A DNA stretch of 36,598 nt from Armatimonadota bacterium (GTDB taxonomy: Bacteria; Armatimonadota; Fimbriimonadia; Fimbriimonadales; GBS-DC): NCBI GenBank assembly GCA_023511915.1, contig JAIMAN010000023.1:1-36598 (forward strand), in the 5' to 3' direction. Position 1 is the first letter of the stretch, and the number at the start of each line of letters is the position of its first letter. The position numbers were made by a program, and so were the translations under genes. The notes beneath the pieces are model-generated. The model searched no databases. It saw only the letters and a program-made list of their open reading frames with translations, and was not told where the DNA came from. Positions 7,677-16,354 of this stretch are shown piece after piece.

Positions 7677-9209
7677 GTGCGCCATCTGGTGCTGATTCTG
7701 GGCGACCAGTTAGACCGCCGTTCCGCCGCGCTGGACGGGTTTGACCCTACCTGCGACGCCATCTGGATGGCGGAAGTCGCCGAAGAGGCGACCCATGTGT
7801 GGAGCCACAAGGCGCGGATTGCGATTTTCCTGAGCGCGATGCGCCACTTCCGCGACTGGCTGCGCCAGCAGGGCTACACGGTACACTACCACGCGCTGGA
7901 CGACCCCGCCAACGGCGGCAGCTTCGCGACCGAACTCGCCCGCGCCATCCGCACCCACCAGCCCCAGAAACTCATCGTCGTTGAGCCAGGCGAGTACCGC
8001 GTGCAACAGAGCCTGTTGCAGACCGCGCGGGAACTCGGCGCGCCGCTGGAGGTGCGCCCCGACCGCCACTTCCTGATTCCGCTCGACGAGTTCCGCCAGC
8101 ACGCCGCCGCACGCAAGCAACTGCGCCTGGAGTTTTTCTATCGCGAGATGCGCCAGCGCACAGGCATCCTGATGGACGGCAAGCAGCCCATCGGCGGCGC
8201 GTGGAACTTCGACGCCGAGAACCGCCAAACCTTCGGCAAGCAGGGAGCAGGGCTTGTGCCCCAGCCCGTGCGCTTTATGCCCGATGCCATCACGCAAGAG
8301 GTCATCCGCTTGGTGGAGGCGCGCTTCCCCAACCATCCGGGCAGCCTGCGCGACTTCGATTGGGCAGTCACCCCCGAAGACGCCGAACGCGCGCTGGACG
8401 ACTTCATCGAGAACCGCCTACCGCTGTTCGGTCCCTACCAAGACGCAATGTGGACAGGCGAACCGTACCTGTACCACTCGCGTCTGTCGTCGGCAATCAA
8501 CCTGAAACTGCTCGACCCGCGCGTGGCAATCCAGAAGGCGGTGGACGCCTACCACCAAAAGCACGCGCCGTTGCAAAGCGTGGAGGGCTTCGTGCGCCAA
8601 CTGCTGGGCTGGCGCGAGTATATTCGCGGCGTCTACTGGCTGTATATGCCCGAGTATCTGGAGCGCAACGCGCTGCACGCCGACGCGAACCTGCCCGACT
8701 TCTACTGGACGGGCGAAACCGACATGAACTGCCTGCGCGAGACGATTGGGCAAACCCTGCGCTACGGCTTCGCGCACCACATCCAGCGGCTGATGGTCAC
8801 GGGGCTGTACGCGCTGCTGCTGGGCGTGCAACCGAAGCAGGTGCATGCGTGGTATCTGGCGATTTATGTGGACGCGGTGGAGTGGGTGGAGTTGCCGAAT
8901 GTGTACGGGATGTCGCAGTTCGCCGACGGCGGGCTGATGGCGTCCAAGCCGTACATCGCCAGCGGCAAGTACCTGCAGCGGATGAGCAACTACTGCGCGG
9001 GGTGTCGCTACAGACCCGCCCGCGCCGTCGGCGAGGACGCCTGCCCGTTCACCACGCTGTATTGGGACTTCCTGATGCGCCACGAACGGCTGCTCGAGAA
9101 CCACCCGCGCTTGGCGCAGCAGGTACGCAACCTGCGCCGTCTCAGCGAGGCAGACCGCGCTGCGATACGGGCGCATGCCGCGAAACTTTCGGCAACGGAG
9201 AACCCGTAG
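7677..9209 (+). CDS. Fe-S bacterial (6-4) photolyase/cryptochrome (PhrB-like)
   Basis: 510 aa from GTG 7677. A TTG two codons earlier lies too close to the -10 box. The N-terminus 'RHLVLILGDQLD' and overall length match the FeS-BCP/CryPro family, FAD and [4Fe-4S] photolyases that repair (6-4) photoproducts with blue light. Four cysteines at about 352 (MNCLRE), 440 and 443 (YCAGC) and 456 (DACPF) have spacing 88, 3, 13, the same as the four cluster ligands of Agrobacterium PhrB. 'YGFAHHIQRLMV' holds the conserved active-site His region. No photoreceptor partner is adjacent. A repeat array separates it from mnmG. Confidence 0.92.
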   Translation: MRHLVLILGDQLDRRSAALDGFDPTCDAIWMAEVAEEATHVWSHKARIAIFLSAMRHFRDWLRQQGYTVHYHALDDPANGGSFATELARAIRTHQPQKLIVVEPGEYRVQQSLLQTARELGAPLEVRPDRHFLIPLDEFRQHAAARKQLRLEFFYREMRQRTGILMDGKQPIGGAWNFDAENRQTFGKQGAGLVPQPVRFMPDAITQEVIRLVEARFPNHPGSLRDFDWAVTPEDAERALDDFIENRLPLFGPYQDAMWTGEPYLYHSRLSSAINLKLLDPRVAIQKAVDAYHQKHAPLQSVEGFVRQLLGWREYIRGVYWLYMPEYLERNALHADANLPDFYWTGETDMNCLRETIGQTLRYGFAHHIQRLMVTGLYALLLGVQPKQVHAWYLAIYVDAVEWVELPNVYGMSQFADGGLMASKPYIASGKYLQRMSNYCAGCRYRPARAVGEDACPFTTLYWDFLMRHERLLENHPRLAQQVRNLRRLSEADRAAIRAHAAKLSATENP

Positions 9210-9227
9210 GCGTCTCTCGCAGCGATG

Positions 9228-9342
9228 GGGATGTCCCCGGCGTCCGCTGGGATGTCCCTGGCGTCGACAGGGAACTCCCTGGCGTCCGCTGGGATGTCCC
9301 TGGTGTCTGCTGGGATGTCCCTGGCGTCGACAGGGAACTCCC
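9228..9342. repeat. Six GGGANNTCCC palindromes at 21-bp spacing
   Basis: Five full 21-bp units (9228-9332) and a partial sixth (9333-9342). Each begins with a 10-bp palindrome: GGGATGTCCC at 9228, 9249, 9291 and 9312, and GGGAACTCCC at 9270 and 9333. The order A-A-B-A-A-B shows a 63-bp higher-order repeat; units 2 and 5 are identical and contain GTCGAC. Twenty-one base pairs is two helical turns, so all palindromes face the same side. The last occupies the -35 position of the mnmG promoter. Confidence 0.9.
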
Positions 9343-9355
9343 AACGGCGGATGGG

Positions 9356-9361
9356 TACAAT
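9356..9361 (+). promoter_or_regulatory. -10 box of leaderless mnmG promoter
   Basis: GGGTACAAT, hexamer TACAAT, 7 nt before ATG 9369. The -35 region is occupied by palindrome GGGAACTCCC (9333-9342) rather than a TTGACA-like box. Confidence 0.7.
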
Positions 9362-9368
9362 TCCCCCG

Positions 9369-11228
<1,860 letters not shown>

Positions 11229-11265
11229 GCGCACGCTTCGCCAGCCCTTCCGTTCGTGTGCAGCT

Positions 11266-11763
11266 CTACTCGGAGCAGTTGTAGTGTGTTTTGAGGCGGC
11301 TGACGAGATGAGGGGGAAACCGCCTTCCTGCAGCCATCATTCTCTCAAGGGCAAGGCACAGAGCAGCGTCATCTATGAGCTGCGCTTTGACAAGCTGCTC
11401 AAGGAGCCACAGCGTTTCGTGAACCTGAATGCGGAGTTCCTGTGCCTTCTCGCGCAGCGGACGATCGTCTGTGAGAATGAGCGCGCTCACAGCCTGGGCT
11501 GCTACGACCGCACTTGCATCCGCCTCGGAAAGCGCAAGTTCTGTTTGTGTCAGCGCTTGCACCCGACTGTTCGCTTCCTCCGAAAGCGGATAGTAGCGCA
11601 CCCCTTGCGCTGCGAGGGCTTCGTAAGTAGGCTCCTGCAGTTCGCGCTCAATTGCGTCAGTCACGAGAAACACCCAACCTTTGTTAATCAGCAGCAGCGC
11701 TTCGGGCAGGATGCCAGCCTTGTGCAGACTTATCCAGACGCTTGTGTCCACGACGCAGTGCAA
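11266..11763 (-). CDS. PIN-domain protein (VapC-like) paired with XRE-ImmA
   Basis: 165 aa PIN-fold ribonuclease-like protein. Candidate metal-binding acids: D6 (VVDTSVW), E39/E41, E80/D82 (SEADAS) and D99/D100 (LTDDRPL). The TTG start at 11763 is supported by GAGGAGG 8 nt upstream and by the need to keep D6. It overlaps the end of the upstream XRE-ImmA gene by 80 nt in another frame, which implies tight translational coupling. The pair resembles predicted toxin-antitoxin modules in which an HTH-ImmA (COG2856-type) protein accompanies a PIN toxin. Toxicity is inferred. Confidence 0.85.
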   Translation of the reverse strand: MHCVVDTSVWISLHKAGILPEALLLINKGWVFLVTDAIERELQEPTYEALAAQGVRYYPLSEEANSRVQALTQTELALSEADASAVVAAQAVSALILTDDRPLREKAQELRIQVHETLWLLEQLVKAQLIDDAALCLALERMMAAGRRFPPHLVSRLKTHYNCSE

Positions 11764-12814
11764 TCGATGCGCCTCCTCGCAGGTGTTGATAGCGATTCAG
11801 AAACTCGATGTAGCGCATGTTCAGTAGCTCGCTGGCGCGTGAAGTGGTGATGATCTCCTCTTCGTAGGCTGCCAACACGAGGCTTTCGAAGCGCCGCGGC
11901 GACTCTGCAGGATATGGTTTGCCTGGCTCGGTTTTGTGCCAGCCGCGCTCCCGAAACATCGCAAAAACGCGGGAGGCGCTCCACTCGCTAACCACACCCA
12001 GATCGCGTAGGCGATAAACCCATGCCTGCATGCTCATCCCGTACTTTTGCTTCAGGTGCGCCAGTTCGCTGAGAGTTAGGGTGCTTCCCATCGCGGCGAG
12101 TTCTCGAATCACGCTCGGCTGGGGCGCAAGGAACGCGCCCGCGAAACGGTTGGCGACCTTCTCCTCGTCGAGGTTGCCCTCTACACGCAGCATTAGATGC
12201 CCCAACTCATGGGCAATGCTGAAGCGTTGCCGATCGCCTGGGTAGTTGTCGGCATACACGAGAACAGGCTGGCGGCAATCGCCCACCTCCACTTCAAAAG
12301 CGCATCCGCCGAACGCCTCGACGCCAGAGATTACTCCGACGCGCAACCCGCGCTCCTCCAGCAGTTCAACAAGATTGGCGATAGGATCTAATCCCATCTG
12401 CCAAGAATTGCGCAGGGCAATCGCCGCCTGCTCGACATCCTCCATCTGGCGCACGGGGTAGGGGAAGCCGTCGGGAAACTCGAAGGGCGCGTCCAGTCCC
12501 AGAATCCGCTCGATGATTAGGTAGCGCTCGAGCCAGTCCTGAACCCGCAGAATAATCATCGCACGCTGGGATGCAGGCAGCCTGCGTTTCAGACGAAACG
12601 CGGGCTTGATTTCGCCAATTAGCGTTGGGCGTAGAAAGTAGTCAGACCTGCACCTAAGTGCATCGGCAATCTTATGTAGCGTTGATGCACTCGGTACGGC
12701 TTTACCCTGCTCGTACCGACGGATCATCTCGTGGCTCAGCCCAACGCGCTCCGCCAACGCACGCAACGATAGCCCTTGCGCTTTCCGTGCAGCGCGAATG
12801 CGTTCACCAATCAT
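11684..12814 (-). CDS. XRE HTH fused to ImmA/IrrE metallopeptidase
   Basis: 376 aa from ATG 12814. An upstream in-frame ATG (12838) overlaps the -10 box and is rejected. N-terminal XRE helix-turn-helix (about 2-60, 'GERIRAARKAQGLSLRALAERVGLSHEMIRRYEQG'). ImmA/IrrE zinc-protease domain (about 100-250) with HELGH at 202-206 and a downstream EEKVANRFAGAFL segment. The C-terminal ~110 residues include another helix-turn-helix-like stretch. Such proteins act as repressors or antitoxins that are cleaved, or cleave a partner, to relieve repression. It precedes and overlaps the PIN gene. A perfect inverted repeat surrounds its promoter, consistent with autorepression. Confidence 0.9.
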   Translation of the reverse strand: MIGERIRAARKAQGLSLRALAERVGLSHEMIRRYEQGKAVPSASTLHKIADALRCRSDYFLRPTLIGEIKPAFRLKRRLPASQRAMIILRVQDWLERYLIIERILGLDAPFEFPDGFPYPVRQMEDVEQAAIALRNSWQMGLDPIANLVELLEERGLRVGVISGVEAFGGCAFEVEVGDCRQPVLVYADNYPGDRQRFSIAHELGHLMLRVEGNLDEEKVANRFAGAFLAPQPSVIRELAAMGSTLTLSELAHLKQKYGMSMQAWVYRLRDLGVVSEWSASRVFAMFRERGWHKTEPGKPYPAESPRRFESLVLAAYEEEIITTSRASELLNMRYIEFLNRYQHLRGGASIALRRGHKRLDKSAQGWHPARSAAAD

Positions 12815-12818
12815 ACGA

Positions 12819-12855
12819 GTTGACAAATTATACCACATGAGCCCAATTTGTCAAC
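12819..12855 (-). promoter_or_regulatory. Consensus promoter within an 11-bp operator dyad
   Basis: On the minus strand TTGACA (12854-12849), a 16-bp spacer and TATAAT (12832-12827): a full consensus sigma-70 promoter. GTTGACAAATT (12819-12829) and AATTTGTCAAC (12845-12855) form a perfect 11-bp inverted repeat with a 15-nt gap. One arm covers the -35 and the other runs from inside the -10 into the likely start point. This is the layout of an autoregulated repressor operator. Confidence 0.85.
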
Positions 12856-12903
12856 ATAGCGATTGCAGCGGCTTCTGTGCAGGCGCGAGCGCTCCCCGTC
12901 AGG

Positions 12904-12909
12904 TATAAT
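12904..12909 (+). promoter_or_regulatory. -10 box of leaderless nuoA promoter
   Basis: GGTATAAT, hexamer TATAAT, 8 nt before ATG 12918. No -35 and no Shine-Dalgarno. It lies about 50 bp from the divergent XRE-ImmA promoter. Confidence 0.7.
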
Positions 12910-12917
12910 AGCTTCCG

Positions 12918-13382
12918 ATGCCGAGCGATTATGTGCCGTTGCTGATTCTGTTCGCAATCGCCGCTGTGATTGCCGCCGTGATGGTCGGCGGGTCGTGGCT
13001 GCTGGGACCCAAGCGCCCGTCGCTGGCGAAAGGTTCGCCCTACGAGTGCGGCATCACGCCCGTTGGCAGCGCACGCGAGCGGTTCCCCATCCACTTCTAC
13101 CTGACCGCGATGCTGTTCATCATCTTCGATGTGGAGATTGCCTTCCTGTACCCGTTTTTCGTGGCGGTGCGCGACCTGCCCCCCGACGCGCGAGCGTTCG
13201 CTGTCGGCGTGGTGGGCGTGTTCACCCTGCTGCTGCTGGTCAGCTTCCTGTACGAATGGAAAAAGGGCGCGCTGGACTGGGAAGACCCTGTGGAGCATCG
13301 GCGGCTGAAGCCTGAGCCTGCGCCCGCCCTGAACGCCCCCCAGCCTGAACCCGTCGCCGCCCTGCCAGGAGAGAGCCGATGA
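12918..13382 (+). CDS. nuoA: NADH-quinone oxidoreductase subunit A
   Basis: 154 aa, three membrane helices (about 5-32, 57-82, 90-112). Complex I membrane subunit at the junction of peripheral and membrane arms. Signatures: '[39 protein letters not shown]'-type region at residues ~42-80 with the conserved YECG, FDVE acids and Tyr/Pro. The tail (about 115-154) is longer than typical and Pro/Glu-rich. ATG 12918 follows a -10 box by 8 nt. The stop overlaps the nuoC start (ATGA), so nuoB, normally between them, is absent. Confidence 0.95.
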   Translation: MPSDYVPLLILFAIAAVIAAVMVGGSWLLGPKRPSLAKGSPYECGITPVGSARERFPIHFYLTAMLFIIFDVEIAFLYPFFVAVRDLPPDARAFAVGVVGVFTLLLLVSFLYEWKKGALDWEDPVEHRRLKPEPAPALNAPQPEPVAALPGESR

Positions 13383-13963
13383 GCGAGCGCATCGAGTACC
13401 AGAAAATCGCTGCGCAGTACCCCGACGCCGTTGAGGAAGTGTACGAATTCCGCGGGGATACTTGGCTGTATATTCGCAAAGAGCGACTGCTGGAGGTCTG
13501 TCGCCTGCTGCGCGACGACCCCGACCTCGGCTACCTCTACATCAGCGACATCACCGCTATCGACTGGCTGCCCCACTGGGAAAAAGGCGAGAAGCCCAAG
13601 CGGTTCGAGGTGGTCTACAACCTCTACTCGCCTGTGAGTTTCGGGCGCATCTTCCTGAAGGTGCGTGTGGACGACGGCGAGCCTGTGCCGTCCGTCACGG
13701 GCATCTGGGAAGGTGCGAACTATCCCGAACGCGAAGTGTACGACATGTTTGGCATTCTGTTCGAGGGGCATCCGAACCTGAAGCGGATCCTGATGCCTGA
13801 TGACTGGGTGGGGCATCCGCTGCGCAAGGACTTCCCGCTGGGCGGCGAGGAAATCCCCTTCGCACGGGACACTTGGGGACCCTCCATCGAGGATAAAACG
13901 CACCCGCACGCAGGCGAGTCGTTCGAGGGGCTAACAGGGTCGGAGCCTGTGAGTGGAAGGTGA
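13379..13963 (+). CDS. nuoC: NADH-quinone oxidoreductase subunit C
   Basis: 194 aa peripheral-arm 30-kDa subunit. The family signature is complete: '[38 protein letters not shown]' spans about residues 118-156 (only key parts quoted: [26 protein letters not shown]). It overlaps nuoA by 4 nt. No nuoB precedes it and no nuoD follows. The next genes are restriction-modification-like. The last ~20 residues are not conserved in my recollection of the family. Confidence 0.95.
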   Translation: MSERIEYQKIAAQYPDAVEEVYEFRGDTWLYIRKERLLEVCRLLRDDPDLGYLYISDITAIDWLPHWEKGEKPKRFEVVYNLYSPVSFGRIFLKVRVDDGEPVPSVTGIWEGANYPEREVYDMFGILFEGHPNLKRILMPDDWVGHPLRKDFPLGGEEIPFARDTWGPSIEDKTHPHAGESFEGLTGSEPVSGR

Positions 13964-13981
13964 CTTTGTCGCTGGAGGCAT

Positions 13982-14188
13982 ATGATGTCTCTCCCCGAAA
14001 GGTACAGACAACTGCGCGAGGAAGGAAACTCTCCCACGCAGGCATGGGCGCAGTTGAAGAGGGATTACATCACGCAGTTCCGCCAGCACACGCCGTCAAG
14101 GGATGCCGAACAATCGTGGAAGTCAGCTTCAGGCAGGGCTTTTGAGGAGATTGTGTGGCAGGAGTTTTCCGCTTGGGCGAGGATTTGA
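13982..14188 (+). pseudogene. Likely truncated restriction endonuclease N-terminus
   Basis: 68 codons (two Met codons at 13982 and 13985) with a GGAGG Shine-Dalgarno. The sequence is helical and charged, and 'SGRAFEEIVWQEF' resembles the early segment of several type II restriction endonucleases, where a longer protein would be expected. The frame stops 4 nt before the methyltransferase ATG. Read as the 5' remnant of a restriction gene whose rest was deleted. It could instead be a genuine small protein. Assignment is by pattern only. Confidence 0.4.
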
Positions 14189-14192
14189 AACG

Positions 14193-15509
14193 ATGGTTGG
14201 AACTCGATTAGCAGACTCTGCAGCGTCAGTGTTGGAGCAGTTTACAGGGCTGACTCCCGATCCCGAATGGGCGTTTGCGCACCTGACGCAGGCGCAGACG
14301 AGCTACGCGACACACGGCTACCACCGCTATCCTGCCAAGTTCATCCCGCAACTCGCGGCGCGGCAAATTGAGGACTACTCCCGTCTGGGTGATACCGTGT
14401 TGGACCCCTTCATGGGGTCGGGCACGGCGTTGGTGGAGGCGAAACGACTGGGGCGACCGAGCGTCGGGGTGGACATCAATCCCGTGGCGCACCTAATCGC
14501 CACTGCGAAGGGACGCGCCCTTGAACCGCACCTGCTGAGCGAGGCAATCGCCCGCGTACAGGAGAGACTGGCGTCGCCCCTACAACCGTCGCTGTTTGGC
14601 GAGGTGTGGGCGACGGTCAACGACCCCCACTGGCACGAGCGGCTGCGCTACTGGTTTCGCGAGGATGTGCTGCATGAGTTGTCTCGGATTCAGCACGCCT
14701 TCGAAATGCTGGACGACTCCGTGCAACCTTTTTTCCGCTGCGCCTTGTCGCACACGCTGAAACCCGTCTCGTGGTGGCATGACCGCAGCGTCAAGCCTGT
14801 GCGCAAGCTGGAGAAGTCCATCCCCGACCCGACGCAGGTCTTTTTCAGGCATGTGCGGCGCATGGCGTGGGGCAACCGCGAATACTGGGCACTCCTGCAG
14901 CGTGCAGGCACACTGGACACACCTGTACATTGCCACTGCGCCGATGCTCGATTCTTGCCTGTGCCCGACCAGTCGGTAGACCTCATCGTGACCTCGCCGC
15001 CGTATGTCACCAGCTACGAGTATGCCGACCTGCACCAGCTGAGCGCACTGTGGTTCCAGATGACGACCGACCTGCGCGAGTTTCGTCAGGGGTTCATTGG
15101 GCGTTCCAACGGCGTTCACGAGCCTGTAGGAAACCTCCATTCGCCGCTGGCAGAGGCAATTGTCGGCAGGTTGTGTGAGGTTAACCCCCGCAAGGCGCGT
15201 GAAGTCGCCCTCTACTTCGCCGAGATGTACGCCTGCTTCACCGAGTGGCGGCGGGTGATGCGCCCCGACGGTTACGCCTGCATCGTGATTGGCAACACGC
15301 ACCTAAGCGGCGTCGAGGTGCAGAACGCGCAGGTCTTTGCCGAGCAGTTGGCGACACTGGGCTTTGCATTAGAGCGCGTGATTCTGCGCGAAATCCCCAG
15401 CAAGATTCTGCCCCGCACGCGCGACAAGCAGACGGGCAAGTTCACCAAAACACACGATGCCGACTACCTCGCCTACCCAACGGAGTATGTGCTGGTCTTT
15501 CGGCGCTGA
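14193..15509 (+). CDS. Site-specific DNA methyltransferase (SPPY type)
   Basis: 438 aa from ATG 14193, with GAGGA upstream. The frame extends to 14103, but that part overlaps the restriction remnant. The AdoMet-binding motif DPFMGSG (71-77) follows the 'HGYHRYPAKFIPQLA' segment; the catalytic motif TSPPY is at 267-271. SPPY favours N4-cytosine methylation, though N6-adenine cannot be excluded. The long region between motifs is probably the target-recognition part. 'YADLHQLSALWF' after TSPPY is common in this group. With no intact restriction enzyme beside it, it is likely a solitary methylase left from an R-M system. Confidence 0.85.
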   Translation: MVGTRLADSAASVLEQFTGLTPDPEWAFAHLTQAQTSYATHGYHRYPAKFIPQLAARQIEDYSRLGDTVLDPFMGSGTALVEAKRLGRPSVGVDINPVAHLIATAKGRALEPHLLSEAIARVQERLASPLQPSLFGEVWATVNDPHWHERLRYWFREDVLHELSRIQHAFEMLDDSVQPFFRCALSHTLKPVSWWHDRSVKPVRKLEKSIPDPTQVFFRHVRRMAWGNREYWALLQRAGTLDTPVHCHCADARFLPVPDQSVDLIVTSPPYVTSYEYADLHQLSALWFQMTTDLREFRQGFIGRSNGVHEPVGNLHSPLAEAIVGRLCEVNPRKAREVALYFAEMYACFTEWRRVMRPDGYACIVIGNTHLSGVEVQNAQVFAEQLATLGFALERVILREIPSKILPRTRDKQTGKFTKTHDADYLAYPTEYVLVFRR

Positions 15510-15534
15510 GGGTTGCTTCACCGTCCCAAAAGGG

Positions 15535-15540
15535 TACAAT
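15535..15540 (+). promoter_or_regulatory. -10 box before the DUF433 gene
   Basis: GGGTACAAT, hexamer TACAAT, 9 nt before ATG 15550. A partial -35, TTGCTT (15513-15518), lies 16 bp upstream. Confidence 0.65.
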
Positions 15541-15549
15541 TCCCGCGCG

Positions 15550-15786
15550 ATGCGTCAGTATCAGTGGATTGAAGCACATCCGCAGGTGATGATGGGAAAG
15601 CCCGTGTTCAAGGGAACTCGCATTCCCGTTGACTTGGTGCTGGAGAAGCTGGCAGCAGGCGAAACGATCGAACAAATCCTTGAGTCGCACCCCCGCCTGA
15701 CCCCAGAAGCCATCCAAGAGGCGCTTCTCTTTGCGGCGGAGTTAGTGCGTGGAGAAACTGTGTACGCATTAGCAGACACTAAGTGA
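15550..15786 (+). CDS. DUF433 antitoxin-like protein
   Basis: 78 aa from ATG 15550. Upstream in-frame codons cross the promoter and are rejected. The DUF433 signature 'P.VMMGKPVFKGTRIPVDLVLEKLAAGETIEQILESHPRLT' is present in pieces at residues ~11-52, forming a helix-turn-helix-like fold. DUF433 proteins commonly precede DUF5615 PIN-like proteins and are predicted antitoxins. The stop overlaps a GTG of the next frame, so the two genes are coupled. Confidence 0.9.
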   Translation: MRQYQWIEAHPQVMMGKPVFKGTRIPVDLVLEKLAAGETIEQILESHPRLTPEAIQEALLFAAELVRGETVYALADTK

Positions 15787-15791
15787 TTGGT

Positions 15792-16154
15792 ATGCAGTTT
15801 GTGGCAGACGAAAGCGTTGACCAGCCGATTGTGCAAACACTCAGGGAAGCGGGCTATGATGTCCTGTATGTAGCGGAACTCGCGCCTGGACTCGACGACG
15901 CTGCTGTATTAGACAGCGCCAATCGCGAAGGGCGGTTGTTGCTGACAGCGGACAAGGACTTTGGCGAAATCGTGGTGCGTGAACAGCGCCTCAGCACGGG
16001 CATAATCCTGCTTCGGCTGGCAGGACTCTCGAACCAGCGCAAGGCTATGCTTACCTTGCGAGCAATCCAAGAAAACTCGGATCGCCTCGCGGGACACCTG
16101 CTGGTCATCGGAGCGGGTCAGGTGCGTATTCGTCCGATACGGCGGTGGGAGTGA
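15792..16154 (+). CDS. DUF5615 PIN-like protein, toxin partner
   Basis: 120 aa from ATG 15792, which gives the usual N-terminus 'MQFVADESVD'. A GTG at 15783 overlapping the DUF433 stop is the alternative. DUF5615 is a PIN-like (Mut7-C-related) nuclease fold: D6/E7 near the start, then 'LLTADKDFGEIV' with conserved acids, and 'GIILLRL'. Predicted to be the toxin-like partner of DUF433. Activity is inferred from family context. The last base of its TGA is the first base of a MITE-like inverted repeat. Confidence 0.88.
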   Translation: MQFVADESVDQPIVQTLREAGYDVLYVAELAPGLDDAAVLDSANREGRLLLTADKDFGEIVVREQRLSTGIILLRLAGLSNQRKAMLTLRAIQENSDRLAGHLLVIGAGQVRIRPIRRWE

Positions 16155-16290
16155 TACCAATCGCCGAGCCCGAGTTCACAAATTCCTGCGCGTGCAGAAT
16201 CCCCCCACTCCCTGCCCTCTCCCCCCTTGTCAAGGGGTGAGGGGGATTCGAGTCCTGTGCATTCACGAACTTTGGTAGCGCAGTTGGTAT
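16154..16290. mobile_element. MITE-like imperfect inverted repeat, 137 bp
   Basis: Ends are ATACCAA (16154-16160) and TTGGTAT (16284-16290). Inner matching blocks AGTTC and AATCCCCC occur in both arms, and the centre is the palindrome CCCCTTGTCAAGGGG (16224-16238). No coding capacity. The left end includes the last base of the DUF5615 stop codon. No clear target duplication. A non-autonomous element or a large dispersed palindromic repeat. Confidence 0.55.
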
Positions 16291-16312
16291 AAGACCTGCA
16301 GGAGGGGGTCTT
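16291..16312 (-). terminator. Weak hairpin downstream of the nhaC operon
   Basis: AAGACC (16291-16296) pairs with GGTCTT (16307-16312) around a 10-nt loop, 43 nt past the nhaC-like stop on the minus strand. It has no T-run. The rest of 16313-16354 holds nothing I recognise. Confidence 0.3.
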
Positions 16313-16354
16313 CAGCCTTGCTTGTTCTCGTAAGCTTCGCCCATACGATGTGTA

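Noticed and set aside
9228-9342. CRISPR-like array
   Set aside because: Units are contiguous 21-bp repeats with no unique spacers and no cas genes.
9225-9368. 48-residue N-terminal extension of MnmG encoded by the repeat array
   Set aside because: The repeat unit is a multiple of three so any frame stays open; the canonical start ATG 9369 is 7 nt after a -10 box.
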